A DNA stretch of 11,654 nucleotides from JAPLYB01 sp964500015 (GCA_964500015.1 CAZCMN010000026.1:1-11654), one strand, 5' to 3'; shown: positions 1-6,380, counted from the first letter of the stretch. Notes: generated by a model from the sequence alone, not told the origin. Translations and numbers: made by a program.

Positions 1-24
1 CGGGTTCGATTCCCGGTCCGCGCA
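1..24 (+). tRNA. 3' end of a tRNA gene (partial, isotype unknown)
   Basis: Positions 1-16 form the 3' part of a T arm: CGGG (1-4) pairs with CCCG (12-15) around the 7-nt loop TTCGATT (5-11). The acceptor 3' strand TCCGCGC occupies 17-23 and the discriminator is A24. CCA is not encoded; the next bases are TTT, as is common in archaea. The rest of the gene lies before the window, so the anticodon is unknown. The 5' acceptor strand is predicted to read GCGCGGA. Confidence 0.88.
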
Positions 25-27
25 TTT
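14..27 (+). repeat. Left attachment core (tRNA-side direct repeat)
   Basis: CGGTCCGCGCATTT comprises the last T-stem bases, the acceptor strand, the discriminator and three T residues of the tRNA gene. It is identical to 11600-11613. The tRNA is intact on this side, so element DNA begins at about 28. Confidence 0.9.
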
Positions 28-34
28 AGCCTTC

Positions 35-53
35 GTGGTCTTTTCGTGACCAC
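35..53. repeat. 6-bp inverted repeat next to the left attachment core
   Basis: GTGGTC (35-40) and GACCAC (48-53) form a perfect stem around a 7-nt loop, 8 nt inside the element from the left core. It could be an integrase arm site or an RNA hairpin ending tRNA-gene transcription. The sequence does not decide between these. The rest of 28-238 shows no gene that I can support. Confidence 0.5.
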
Positions 54-238
54 TCAAGGGGTTTTTGGGAGAAATCAAGTATTTCTTTAGAATATTGCTT
101 GCGAGCTCACTTTTAATTAAGCAGAAAGAGCTAAGTAATAAACCTCGACAGTTAAATGTAGCCCCCTAGTCAATAACTTTAATCTTAACTTCCCTAAACT
201 TCTCTCGTTTTATTACGGGTAAAATTGAAAGCATAAAA

Positions 239-511
239 TTATACTTGAACACTGTTCCTTGATAAAATTTCTTTTAATTCTGGATTAAAAATCCAGACTA
301 CTTTTCCATTTTTAATTATTATTTTATTTGATCGTATCAGATAGCCTATGACAATCTTGAAGGTTTGATACATCATTTTTTTATCAAGATTTTGCCATAA
401 TTCTGTTCGACCATATTCTCCGTCGTGCTTTTTTATGAATTCTTCTACATTTATTACGGTGTCAAGCCGAGGATTATGCAGTATTTTTTTATTGAGAATC
501 TTTGTGTTCAT
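239..511 (-). CDS. Small winged-helix DNA-binding protein
   Basis: This 90-aa protein has the look of a small archaeal winged-helix family. After a short basic N-terminus come a helical segment (about residues 16-30), a second helical pair containing RTELW and KKMMYQTFKIVIGYL (about 34-60), and a terminal beta wing (KNGKVVWIF, about 67-75). Similar proteins are common in AT-rich archaea, usually as predicted transcription regulators, but no specific target is known to me. It is divergent from the RelE-like/GHKL operon. An 18-bp palindrome sits 2-19 nt upstream of its start codon, consistent with autoregulation and perhaps control of the divergent operon. The family call rests on sequence pattern alone. 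Confidence 0.75.
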   Translation of the reverse strand: MNTKILNKKILHNPRLDTVINVEEFIKKHDGEYGRTELWQNLDKKMMYQTFKIVIGYLIRSNKIIIKNGKVVWIFNPELKEILSRNSVQV

Positions 512-512
512 A

Positions 513-530
513 TCATATAAGTCTATATGA
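513..530. promoter_or_regulatory. 18-bp palindrome, likely operator of the winged-helix gene
   Basis: TCATATA (513-519) and TATATGA (524-530) are perfect inverted arms around AGTC. The site covers the expected transcription start of the leftward winged-helix gene, immediately upstream of its ATG at 511. A dimeric regulator bound here would block that promoter. The binding partner is inferred. Confidence 0.5.
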
Positions 531-546
531 CTATTTTTAAATGTTG

Positions 547-553
547 TTTATAA
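547..553 (-). promoter_or_regulatory. Candidate TATA box for the winged-helix gene
   Basis: Read leftward this is TTATAAA. It lies about 39 nt from the start codon, which would give a leader of about 12 nt spanning the palindrome. A weaker A/T run at 531-541 would give a leaderless start instead. Confidence 0.4.
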
Positions 554-602
554 GAGTTTTAATAAGTTTATAATAGAATCTTGTAAAAGGACATCCAAAA
601 GG

Positions 603-610
603 TTTATAAA
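603..610 (+). promoter_or_regulatory. TATA box of the RelE-like/GHKL operon
   Basis: TTTATAAA is centred 27-28 nt upstream of the ATG at 634, so transcription should start at or next to that codon. This decides the start of the downstream gene, because the earlier in-frame ATG at 610 lies inside the box. Confidence 0.7.
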
Positions 611-633
611 TGCGATTCCTTATATTATTTAAA

Positions 634-990
634 ATGAACATCGTTAAATTGGCAAAAGAATTGTATTATTGGAAAGTAAGAATAGAACAAGAGGTTAGAT
701 GTGGCAATCTTGCTAATTTGCCGGAGTTGAAGTTATTGGATAAGTCTATTGCACAACTGAAAAGAGATTATAAGTCTGGACAAATACTCCCAAAAAAAGC
801 GTATCCTGCCGCATATAGATATTATTCTAAAAAGTTTGCTGGAAAGACGACTATGGATAAACTCTGGGTTTTGAAGATAAGCCGAGATTGGAGAATAGTT
901 TATACGGTTGTTGGCAATGAAGTGGATATAGTTTCATTTATTTTGGATTCAATGAACCATACGGATTATAATAGGAGATTTCATTTTTAA
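634..990 (+). CDS. RelE/ParE-like toxin-fold protein
   Basis: Using the leaderless ATG at 634 gives 118 aa. The C-terminal half matches the RelE/ParE pattern: a strand with K81, R84 and R87 (LKISRDWRIVY), a following strand (EVDIVSFIL) and the typical ending H109..Y112..RRF. RelE family members are small ribonucleases that cut mRNA on the ribosome; ParE relatives inhibit gyrase. Which of these applies here is unknown, and the N-terminal 70 residues are longer and more helical than in minimal RelE. No conventional antitoxin gene is adjacent. Instead the stop codon is followed after 2 nt by the GHKL ATPase gene, so the two are almost certainly co-transcribed. The fold call is from motif pattern, not alignment. 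Confidence 0.65.
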   Translation: MNIVKLAKELYYWKVRIEQEVRCGNLANLPELKLLDKSIAQLKRDYKSGQILPKKAYPAAYRYYSKKFAGKTTMDKLWVLKISRDWRIVYTVVGNEVDIVSFILDSMNHTDYNRRFHF

Positions 991-992
991 AA

Positions 993-2549
993 ATGGCAGA
1001 AGATAATATTAAAATTAAGAAGGTAGATATAACTCCTGATATTAGTTTATTACCTAAGTTGGGCAATTCTGGATATAAGCTAGCTGAGGCATTAGCAGAA
1101 TTTATAGATAATTCTCTTGATGCTAGATTACCGGAACAAAAATCGGTTAAGGTCAATATTAGTATATCTGAAAAAAGGGTTTCTGTAGAAGATAATTCTT
1201 CTGGCATGAATGAGGAAGAAACGATTAATTCTCTTAAACTTGGATTTTCTATAAAAAAGGATAAACTTGGGGAGTTTGGCTTAGGAATGAAAACTGCTGC
1301 AACATCTCTTGGTAAAAGATTTACATTAAAAACTTCAAGGAAGGGAGATAAAAATTGGTACGTTCTAGATTATGATGAAGAAAGTTGGAAAGAAAATCTA
1401 GATTGGAAATCACAAGAATTAAAAGTTATCCCAAAAAATAATAAAAGAGAATACGGGACTAGCATAATTATTCAGGATCTAAAATTTAAATATTATCCTA
1501 ATCTAGTAACTAACACAAAGAGGGAACTATCTTTTAGGTTTGCCCCATATTTAGAAAACAAATTATTAGAGATAAATGTTAACACTGGGATGTTAGAGCC
1601 CATAGAACCAGAGTTAATAGGCGGAAAGGTTTCAATAGATATTGCTATAGACAAAGAAAAATCAATAACTGGCTGGTATGGCATTCTAAAAAAAAGAAAT
1701 GCATTAAAATATGGATTCAATTTATACAAACATGGTAGATTGATACGTGCTGAAGAAAAGTTTGGTTTTGAAGCACATGCAGAGGTGGCCTTGCTGTACG
1801 GGAATATTAACATTGATTTTGTTCCTACAACACATAATAAAAGGGAATTTATTGAAAACTCTTTTGAATACAGACAGGCTGAAGAAAAATTTAGAAACTA
1901 TCTAAAAGATAATAAAGTGACCGTTAAAGCTAGAGAGTTCTCAAAAAAAATATCTGAACAGAAAAAGAGGGAGAAAATAGAAAAAGAAGTCGGAGATCTG
2001 TTTGGGTCCACATTAAAATTTCTTAATGAACCTAATAGGGTAGATGAGATAAAAAAAGAAAAACCCTCTAGAGAAATAATAGAAAAAGACGAAATAGATA
2101 AAATTAAACTTTTGTATAACGATAAGGAATTTAATTTAGGAACTTTAGAAGAAGGTAACATTTATGACTTAAGGATTTTGGGGAAAAAATTTACTTTTAA
2201 GTTTGATTTAATACCTTTAGGAAAAGAAAAAGATACAATGAAATATTTTAGGGAAAATAATCATATAATCATATTAATAAATAGTGATTTCCCATTTTAT
2301 GAATATATAGTAAAAGATTATGGACTATACTCATTATTCTTGATAAGTGAAGTAATTTCAGAAGTTCTAGTAAATGAGTTTAATTTGGAATCAGATCAAC
2401 TTTTACATATCCGAAATTTAATGTTAAGAAAATATGGGGAAACACAAAAAGGAATAGTTGAAATAGAAAATATTGAAGAAGAAAAGAGAAAACTATTAGA
2501 AAAAATGAAGAAATTAGAAGAAAAAGAAAAATCTTTTAAATCGGGGTGA
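993..2549 (+). CDS. MORC-like GHKL ATPase
   Basis: This 518-aa protein has a Bergerat ATPase fold at the N-terminus. The N box is EFIDNSLDA with catalytic-type E36 and Mg ligand N40, the G1 box is VEDNSSGM with D67, and the G2 box is GEFGLGMK (93-100). A transducer-like S5 segment follows (about 217-300: TGWYG, GF.LYKHGRLI, and a Lys-containing THNKREF at 271-277), as in MORC and related prokaryotic ATPases. Residues 300-360 are charged and helical. A second globular domain lies at about 365-470, and the tail 480-515 is a coiled coil. MORC-like ATPases are known from restriction-modification neighbourhoods, where they are thought to act as ATP-driven DNA clamps. Here it follows the RelE-like gene by 2 nt and lies about 500 bp from methylase genes. 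Start ATG 993 is well placed. Confidence 0.85.
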   Translation: MAEDNIKIKKVDITPDISLLPKLGNSGYKLAEALAEFIDNSLDARLPEQKSVKVNISISEKRVSVEDNSSGMNEEETINSLKLGFSIKKDKLGEFGLGMKTAATSLGKRFTLKTSRKGDKNWYVLDYDEESWKENLDWKSQELKVIPKNNKREYGTSIIIQDLKFKYYPNLVTNTKRELSFRFAPYLENKLLEINVNTGMLEPIEPELIGGKVSIDIAIDKEKSITGWYGILKKRNALKYGFNLYKHGRLIRAEEKFGFEAHAEVALLYGNINIDFVPTTHNKREFIENSFEYRQAEEKFRNYLKDNKVTVKAREFSKKISEQKKREKIEKEVGDLFGSTLKFLNEPNRVDEIKKEKPSREIIEKDEIDKIKLLYNDKEFNLGTLEEGNIYDLRILGKKFTFKFDLIPLGKEKDTMKYFRENNHIIILINSDFPFYEYIVKDYGLYSLFLISEVISEVLVNEFNLESDQLLHIRNLMLRKYGETQKGIVEIENIEEEKRKLLEKMKKLEEKEKSFKSG

Positions 2550-2570
2550 TCCTTTCTTTCAACGAAAGGA
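2550..2570. terminator. Hairpin between convergent genes
   Basis: TCCTTTC (2550-2556) and GAAAGGA (2564-2570) pair perfectly around a 7-nt loop, exactly between the stop of the GHKL ATPase gene and the stop of the leftward 52-aa gene. It is bidirectional. It may mark transcript ends, although archaeal termination usually needs only T-rich DNA. Confidence 0.45.
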
Positions 2571-2577
2571 GTATCAT

Positions 2578-2736
2578 TTACTTTATCAAACCTAATGCTT
2601 TCAGTTTTTCAAGCCTTTTTTTATGTTCTTCTTCAGTAATTGGTTTTTCTTCAATTTCTACATTAACTTCTTTGGATTTATTCTTAATATCCCATAGTTG
2701 CCCTTTCGCTTTTTTTGCCCTAGACATGATCGCCAT
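2578..2736 (-). CDS. Very small charged protein, 52 aa, unknown function
   Basis: This leftward ORF of 52 codons starts at ATG 2736, which lies 25-26 nt from its own TATA box at 2758-2765, matching the leaderless pattern of the neighbours. A second in-frame ATG lies at 2727. The product is hydrophilic: a basic N-terminus (SRAKKAKGQLWDIK), an acidic middle (VEIEEKPITEEE) and a helical end (RLEKLKALGLIK). I do not recognise a family. It lies 22 nt downstream of the AbrB-like gene, so the two may act together, for instance as a regulator pair beside the methylases. The rightward ORF over the same DNA is an unlikely, Phe/Ser-rich shadow. Coding is supported by protein-like composition and promoter placement only. 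Confidence 0.6.
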   Translation of the reverse strand: MAIMSRAKKAKGQLWDIKNKSKEVNVEIEEKPITEEEHKKRLEKLKALGLIK

Positions 2737-2757
2737 ATGATACTCAGATTATCTTCT

Positions 2758-2765
2758 TTTATAAA
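2758..2765 (-). promoter_or_regulatory. TATA box of the 52-aa gene
   Basis: This is a symmetric TTTATAAA. It overlaps the stop codon (2759-2761) of the preceding AbrB-like gene and is centred 25-26 nt from ATG 2736. Confidence 0.55.
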
Positions 2766-2938
2766 TTTTTAGAATGATTCTTTTTCTTCAACTTTATCTC
2801 CCCTTTTGAGATATCTGATTCTAATTCGTCCCCTTCTTTAAACCCCGCCTTTTCTAGATCTTCACTAGGCAAGTTTACTTTATACTTAAAATAAGGCTTT
2901 CCATTATATTCTCGAGATTTCTCTTTTATAATCTTCAT
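2759..2938 (-). CDS. AbrB/SpoVT-like small protein, 59 aa
   Basis: The 59-aa product resembles a swapped-hairpin AbrB domain: a strand (KYKVNLPSEDLEKAG), the turn FKEGDELE, and a returning basic strand (GEIKLKKK). AbrB-like proteins are DNA-binding transition regulators or antitoxins, and the P-x(6)-G-x(3)-GD spacing is typical of the fold. The start at ATG 2938 is 25-26 nt from a TATA box at 2960-2967, so the mRNA is leaderless. It is divergent from the methyltransferase operon and upstream of the 52-aa gene. A role as controller of the restriction-modification genes, or as antitoxin of the 52-aa protein, is plausible but inferred. The fold assignment comes from a short motif. Confidence 0.65.
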   Translation of the reverse strand: MKIIKEKSREYNGKPYFKYKVNLPSEDLEKAGFKEGDELESDISKGEIKLKKKNHSKNL

Positions 2939-2959
2939 TACTAGCTAGAGTTAGCATTC

Positions 2960-2967
2960 TTTATAAA
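2960..2967 (-). promoter_or_regulatory. TATA box of the AbrB-like gene
   Basis: TTTATAAA is centred about 25-26 nt from ATG 2938. The palindrome CTAGCTAG (2941-2948) lies between the box and the start codon. Confidence 0.6.
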
Positions 2968-3002
2968 CTTTAGGGACCGAAACATTTATAAATCTTTAGG
3001 TC
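2960..3002. repeat. Two imperfect 18-nt direct repeats between divergent genes
   Basis: TTTATAAACTTTAGGGAC (2960-2977) and TTTATAAATCTTTAGGTC (2985-3002) repeat with a period of 25 nt. Each contains a TATA-like core, so the second may be a spare promoter or both may be regulator sites. Confidence 0.4.
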
Positions 3003-3023
3003 TCTAAATAAAGATAGAAAGAT

Positions 3024-3031
3024 CTATAAAC
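3024..3031 (+). promoter_or_regulatory. TATA box of the methyltransferase operon, overlapping a GATC site
   Basis: CTATAAAC is centred 24-25 nt upstream of ATG 3052, which implies a leaderless mRNA. GATC at 3021-3024 sits directly on its upstream edge, where TFB contacts DNA. If the methylases modify GATC, this is a possible autoregulatory site. Confidence 0.6.
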
Positions 3032-3051
3032 TAAACTAGGATAACATAAAT

Positions 3052-3876
3052 ATGAAAAAAGGTGTACCTTCGTTAATTAAGTGGGCTGGTGGAAAAAAGC
3101 AACTTCTAGAACAGTTTATGCCCTTTTTCCCCGAGCACATAGAAAGATATTTTGAACCCTTTGTAGGCGGCGGTACAATCGCATTTTATTTACTTAAGAC
3201 TCATCCAGAAATAAAAAAGATATTTCTTTCAGATATAAATGAAGAATTAGTTACAACTTATAATATGGTCAAAAGTAATATTGATAAGCTTATTTCTTTG
3301 CTTAAAAAATATAAATTAAAGCATAGCAAAGAATTTTATTATCAAATAAGAGCAGAAGATGTAAAGAAACTAACCCTCATACAGACTGCGGCTAGATTTA
3401 TTTATTTAAATAAAACTTGTTTTAATGGGCTATATAGGGTTAATTCTAAGGGTCAATTTAATGTTCCAATCGGAAGTTATAAAAATCCTTCAATTTGCAA
3501 TGAAGAGGATCTAAGAGAAATATCAAGTCTTCTGCAAAAAGATGATATAACTTTAAATCAATTTTATGATGCCGTAAAACAAGCGAGAAAAGGTGATTTT
3601 GTTTATTTTGATCCCCCTTATTATCCTCTAAAGAGGGAAAGTTTTACAGCATATACTAAGGATAATTTCTTAGAAAAAGAACAAATAAGATTAGCAGAGT
3701 TGTTTAGAGAGCTTGATAGTAAAGGGTGCAAGGTTATGCTAAGTAATAGCGATACTGATTTTATAAAAAAACTTTACAAAGGATATAACATTCATTTTGT
3801 GAGGGCTAAAAGAATGATAAATTGTGACGCTACAAAAAGGGGAGAAATAAATGAGGTAGTCATCACAAATTATTGA
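3052..3876 (+). CDS. DNA adenine-N6 methyltransferase, D12/Dam class (M.DpnIIA-like)
   Basis: The 274-aa enzyme is full length for the D12 class. Motif X is KWAGGK (10-15), the SAM-binding motif I is EPFVGGG (35-41), and D61 of SDIN is the acidic residue of motif II. Catalytic motif IV is DPPY (187-190). A target-recognition hairpin NKTCFNGLYRVN...GQFNVPIG (120-141) closely parallels the GATC-recognition segment of Dam and M.DpnIIA. The C-terminus ends in the usual EVVITNY strand. It transfers a methyl group from SAM to adenine N6, probably in GATC. It is followed after 6 nt by a second methylase, the same order as the M1-M2 pair of DpnII systems. The class is clear; GATC specificity is inferred. 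Confidence 0.92.
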   Translation: MKKGVPSLIKWAGGKKQLLEQFMPFFPEHIERYFEPFVGGGTIAFYLLKTHPEIKKIFLSDINEELVTTYNMVKSNIDKLISLLKKYKLKHSKEFYYQIRAEDVKKLTLIQTAARFIYLNKTCFNGLYRVNSKGQFNVPIGSYKNPSICNEEDLREISSLLQKDDITLNQFYDAVKQARKGDFVYFDPPYYPLKRESFTAYTKDNFLEKEQIRLAELFRELDSKGCKVMLSNSDTDFIKKLYKGYNIHFVRAKRMINCDATKRGEINEVVITNY

Positions 3877-3882
3877 TGTAAA

Positions 3883-4683
3883 ATGAATACAAAACATCGA
3901 TTAATTTTAGGAGATTCATTAAAAGTTCTAAAAACAATCCCTGATGATTCCATCGATTTAATATTCGCCGATCCTCCTTATAATATGTCAAAAAAACAAG
4001 GACTTGCATGGGAGTATAGTAAGCATGTAACTATGCAGGAAGAATGGGATATGTTTTCTAAAGAAGATTTTCTTAAATTTAATACTGAATGGATTTCTGA
4101 GTGTATCCGAATATTGAAACATGGGGGAAGTTTATGGATTTCTGGGAGCTTTCATAACATTTATCAGATCGGGTTTATTATTCAACAAAATCACCCTGAA
4201 ATTAAAATAAACAACAGTATTGTATGGTTTAAGCCAAATGCTCAACCGAATATTACCTGTAGGTTTTTTACAGAGAGCACAGAGCATTTAATATGGGTAA
4301 CAAAAAATGGAAATGGTAAGAAGTGGAAATTTAATTATCTCTGGACAAAAGATCATATCGAAGACCAAATAAATCCAAAAGGTAAACAGACTAGAAATGT
4401 CTGGAGTATTCCATTAACACCAAGAAGTGAAAAATGGGCTGGAGCTCACCCAAATCAAAAACCATTTCAATTGTTGAAGAGGATAATACTATCCTGTAGC
4501 GAAGAAGGGGATACTATTCTCGACCCTTTCTTAGGATCTGGGACCACATCAATAGTAGCTAAATATTATGATCGGCATTCTATCGGGATAGAGATTAATG
4601 AGAAATATTTTGAGATCATAAAAAATAGATTTAAAAAAGCAGAAAATTCTGAAGACATTATTTTTGAAACCTATTCTGGTTGA
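3883..4683 (+). CDS. DNA adenine methyltransferase, beta class (M.DpnIIB/DpnA-like)
   Basis: In this 266-aa enzyme motif IV, ADPPYNMS (29-36), comes before the SAM motif DPFLGSGTT (214-222), which defines the beta class. Several blocks resemble the second methylase of DpnII systems: LWISGSFHNIYQIG (84-97), PNITCRFFTESTEHLIW (122-138) and KWAGAHPNQKP (184-194). In Streptococcus, DpnA methylates GATC in single- as well as double-stranded DNA and helps the system establish in incoming DNA. The same role is plausible here for an element entering a new cell. It is co-transcribed with the upstream methylase, and its last 13 bp overlap the convergent nuclease gene. Confidence 0.9.
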   Translation: MNTKHRLILGDSLKVLKTIPDDSIDLIFADPPYNMSKKQGLAWEYSKHVTMQEEWDMFSKEDFLKFNTEWISECIRILKHGGSLWISGSFHNIYQIGFIIQQNHPEIKINNSIVWFKPNAQPNITCRFFTESTEHLIWVTKNGNGKKWKFNYLWTKDHIEDQINPKGKQTRNVWSIPLTPRSEKWAGAHPNQKPFQLLKRIILSCSEEGDTILDPFLGSGTTSIVAKYYDRHSIGIEINEKYFEIIKNRFKKAENSEDIIFETYSG

Positions 4684-5195
4684 GGTAAACCTAAAAATTC
4701 AAAAGGTAATGTTTCAAAAAAATATTTGCAGCCTACAGAAAGAACGTAATTTAGTGTATCTTTGTAACTAGGATGCATAAACCAATCACTAAGGATGTAA
4801 CAATATTCTACCTTTATTTCTGTTCCAGATAATAACTTTTGATATTGTTTTTTCTTGAAATCACAAGTCTGCAGTTTTTCGTCAACCGAACCCGCTACTT
4901 TTTGGAATTTCATTTCAATAATAAACAAGGTGTTATTTGAAAGCACAAAGATTGTTTCATCAGGCAATAGTTTTTTAGAAAGTTTGCCAACCCAATCAAC
5001 TTTTAGATCTTTTAAGAATTTATTGTATAACTCGTTTTTCTTAAATAATTTAGCAACAATTCTTCCTTGGTATAGTAAATTATTTTTATCTATTGAATAA
5101 TCTTTTAACTTTCCAAATAGTTCTCTTAAGTCAACTCTTCTTTCAAATTCTAAACCTGTTAATGTTTTAGCTCCACCAACGCCACCTTTGATCAT
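4671..5195 (-). CDS. PD-(D/E)XK nuclease, probable type II restriction endonuclease
   Basis: The 174-aa product carries a canonical nuclease core: LLPDE with D79, then E94 and K96 in IIEMKFQ, giving PD-x14-ExK with a following Q98. The conserved-looking block GSVDEKLQTCDFKKKQYQKLL (102-122) and a strand-rich C-terminus (YCYILSDWF) complete the fold. E16 in LTGLEFERRVDL may assist catalysis. Position and orientation, convergent with two DpnII-type methylases and overlapping the second by 13 bp, make it the presumed restriction subunit. It is much shorter than R.DpnII/MboI (about 290 aa) and does not look like it, so the nuclease may be a replacement or cut a different site. The start ATG 5195 fits a TATA box 25 nt upstream. 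Confidence 0.8.
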   Translation of the reverse strand: MIKGGVGGAKTLTGLEFERRVDLRELFGKLKDYSIDKNNLLYQGRIVAKLFKKNELYNKFLKDLKVDWVGKLSKKLLPDETIFVLSNNTLFIIEMKFQKVAGSVDEKLQTCDFKKKQYQKLLSGTEIKVEYCYILSDWFMHPSYKDTLNYVLSVGCKYFFETLPFEFLGLPQPE

Positions 5196-5216
5196 AAACT
5201 TATAGTGTTTTTCTGC

Positions 5217-5223
5217 TATAAAA
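5217..5223 (-). promoter_or_regulatory. TATA box of the nuclease gene
   Basis: Read leftward this is TTTTATA. It is centred 25 nt upstream of ATG 5195, so the transcript should be leaderless. A GATC at 5190-5193 lies within the first codons. Confidence 0.55.
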
Positions 5224-5268
5224 AGTTATCTTTAGATTTGCATTACCTTCCCCCGCAACACAGGAATA

Positions 5269-5283
5269 GTATATATCATATAC
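5269..5283. repeat. Inverted repeat upstream of the nuclease gene
   Basis: GTATAT and ATATAC flank a 3-nt centre, about 75 bp upstream of the nuclease start. It could be an operator for delayed nuclease expression, or a TATA-rich chance symmetry. The surrounding stretch 5224-5339 holds no gene that I can support. Confidence 0.35.
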
Positions 5284-5339
5284 AGAGATAACAAAACAGC
5301 CCATTTCGATCTAAAGCAACGTCGACAATAAGCCCTAAT

Positions 5340-6380
5340 CTAGGCATCAATGTGTATGCGAATTTTAAGCAGTTTTTGCAGGTTTTCTGACATACGGTTT
5401 CTGGGGGTGGTAAAACCAAATTTCTTGTATTTTGCTAGAAAATTTCTATTAGAAACAACGAACATCCATCTTTTTGGATATTTTTTATTTAGATAAATTA
5501 TCTTCTCCTTAAGTTGATCTTTTTTCCAAAGAAGGTCTCCTCTCTCTATTTCTAATGCAAAAACTTTTTCATCAAATTCAAAGGTTATATCTGCATCTCT
5601 GGTTAAGTGTTCCCGAATTTTCTTTATTTCTTTTATTTTTCTAAGCAATCTCTTAGAGCTCCATACTAAAAACTCATGAGAGATGGTATGATTTCCAAAA
5701 GGTCTTGCAAGAATCGGAATCCTTTTCTTTTCCAGAACGCAGTATTCATTTACCTGCTTAAATCCTGCTTCAATCAAAGACTTACATTGTTTCTTAGATA
5801 AGCTGTCTCTTTTGAAAATACGATTATTTCTAATAAGTTTCTTCAAAGCCTGTTTTCTGTTCCATTCAAGAGTATGAGCAACTCGCCTTCTTTCAAGTTC
5901 TATTTCTTCAAGCCTTTTTTCCTCTCTACGTTCTAATGCTCTTTGGTAGTCTAGTTCTTCCTGCTTTTTTCTGGCGATTAACTCTTTTTTTGCCTTTGAT
6001 AATTCAATTTCCCATCTGTTTTTATCCTTATCAAGTTCTTCAAATCCAGAAGCTTCTTTTATTTTTTCTTCCAAACCAAGAATGAATTCTTCAAAAGTCA
6101 TATTCTTTTTCTTATAAGGGTTGATTGAGTAATAACCTTCAAGGTGGTCCTCTGTTGACCAATGAATATGGGAAACCCGACCTTCCCTTTCCTTTATCTT
6201 AGCGAATATATTCCTTATAAAAGTAAATGCGATGTAAACAAGTATAGCACTGATAATCAGAAGGATTGCGAGAACAATGGCATTTTGAATAATATAATTT
6301 TCAGCTCGAGTTTCAAAATTCTTAATTTCAGTATAAGCCGGAGTTAGAAATAATCCAATCGCAACTGTAAGAAAAAGCAA
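5340..6380 (-). CDS. Membrane-anchored coiled-coil protein with nuclease-like C-terminal domain
   Basis: The 346-aa product has two hydrophobic segments near the N-terminus (about 1-15 and 30-56), a long charged coiled coil (about 95-175, rich in E, K and R) and a C-terminal globular domain. The C-terminal part resembles the replication-relaxation family found on mobile elements: HTISHEFLVW (221-230), then a PD-(D/E)XK-like core DADITF (D254) and FALEIERG (E267, E269), then K277 and WMFVVSNRNFL. Such proteins are suspected to act in plasmid mobilisation or replication; this one would act at the inner membrane face. The only in-frame start is TTG 6380, with a weak AAAGG 8 nt upstream. The frame is open back to 6428, so +1 frameshifting from the preceding 38-aa ORF is the alternative. 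Confidence 0.6.
   Translation of the reverse strand: MLFLTVAIGLFLTPAYTEIKNFETRAENYIIQNAIVLAILLIISAILVYIAFTFIRNIFAKIKEREGRVSHIHWSTEDHLEGYYSINPYKKKNMTFEEFILGLEEKIKEASGFEELDKDKNRWEIELSKAKKELIARKKQEELDYQRALERREEKRLEEIELERRRVAHTLEWNRKQALKKLIRNNRIFKRDSLSKKQCKSLIEAGFKQVNEYCVLEKKRIPILARPFGNHTISHEFLVWSSKRLLRKIKEIKKIREHLTRDADITFEFDEKVFALEIERGDLLWKKDQLKEKIIYLNKKYPKRWMFVVSNRNFLAKYKKFGFTTPRNRMSENLQKLLKIRIHIDA

Noticed and set aside
166..234. Leftward 22-codon ORF just downstream of the winged-helix gene
   Set aside because: It looks protein-like and is close to the upstream gene, but it is too short to support without conservation data.
610..633. Upstream ATG adding 8 residues to the RelE-like protein
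   Set aside because: The ATG lies inside the TATA box TTTATAAA, and transcription is expected to begin at about 633-634.
2546..2740. Rightward ORF of 64 codons
   Set aside because: It is Phe/Ser-rich and lies antisense to the 52-aa leftward gene, which has a better promoter and composition.
5200..5304. Leftward 34-codon ORF between the nuclease and membrane-protein genes
   Set aside because: It has no TATA box at the right distance and overlaps the nuclease promoter.
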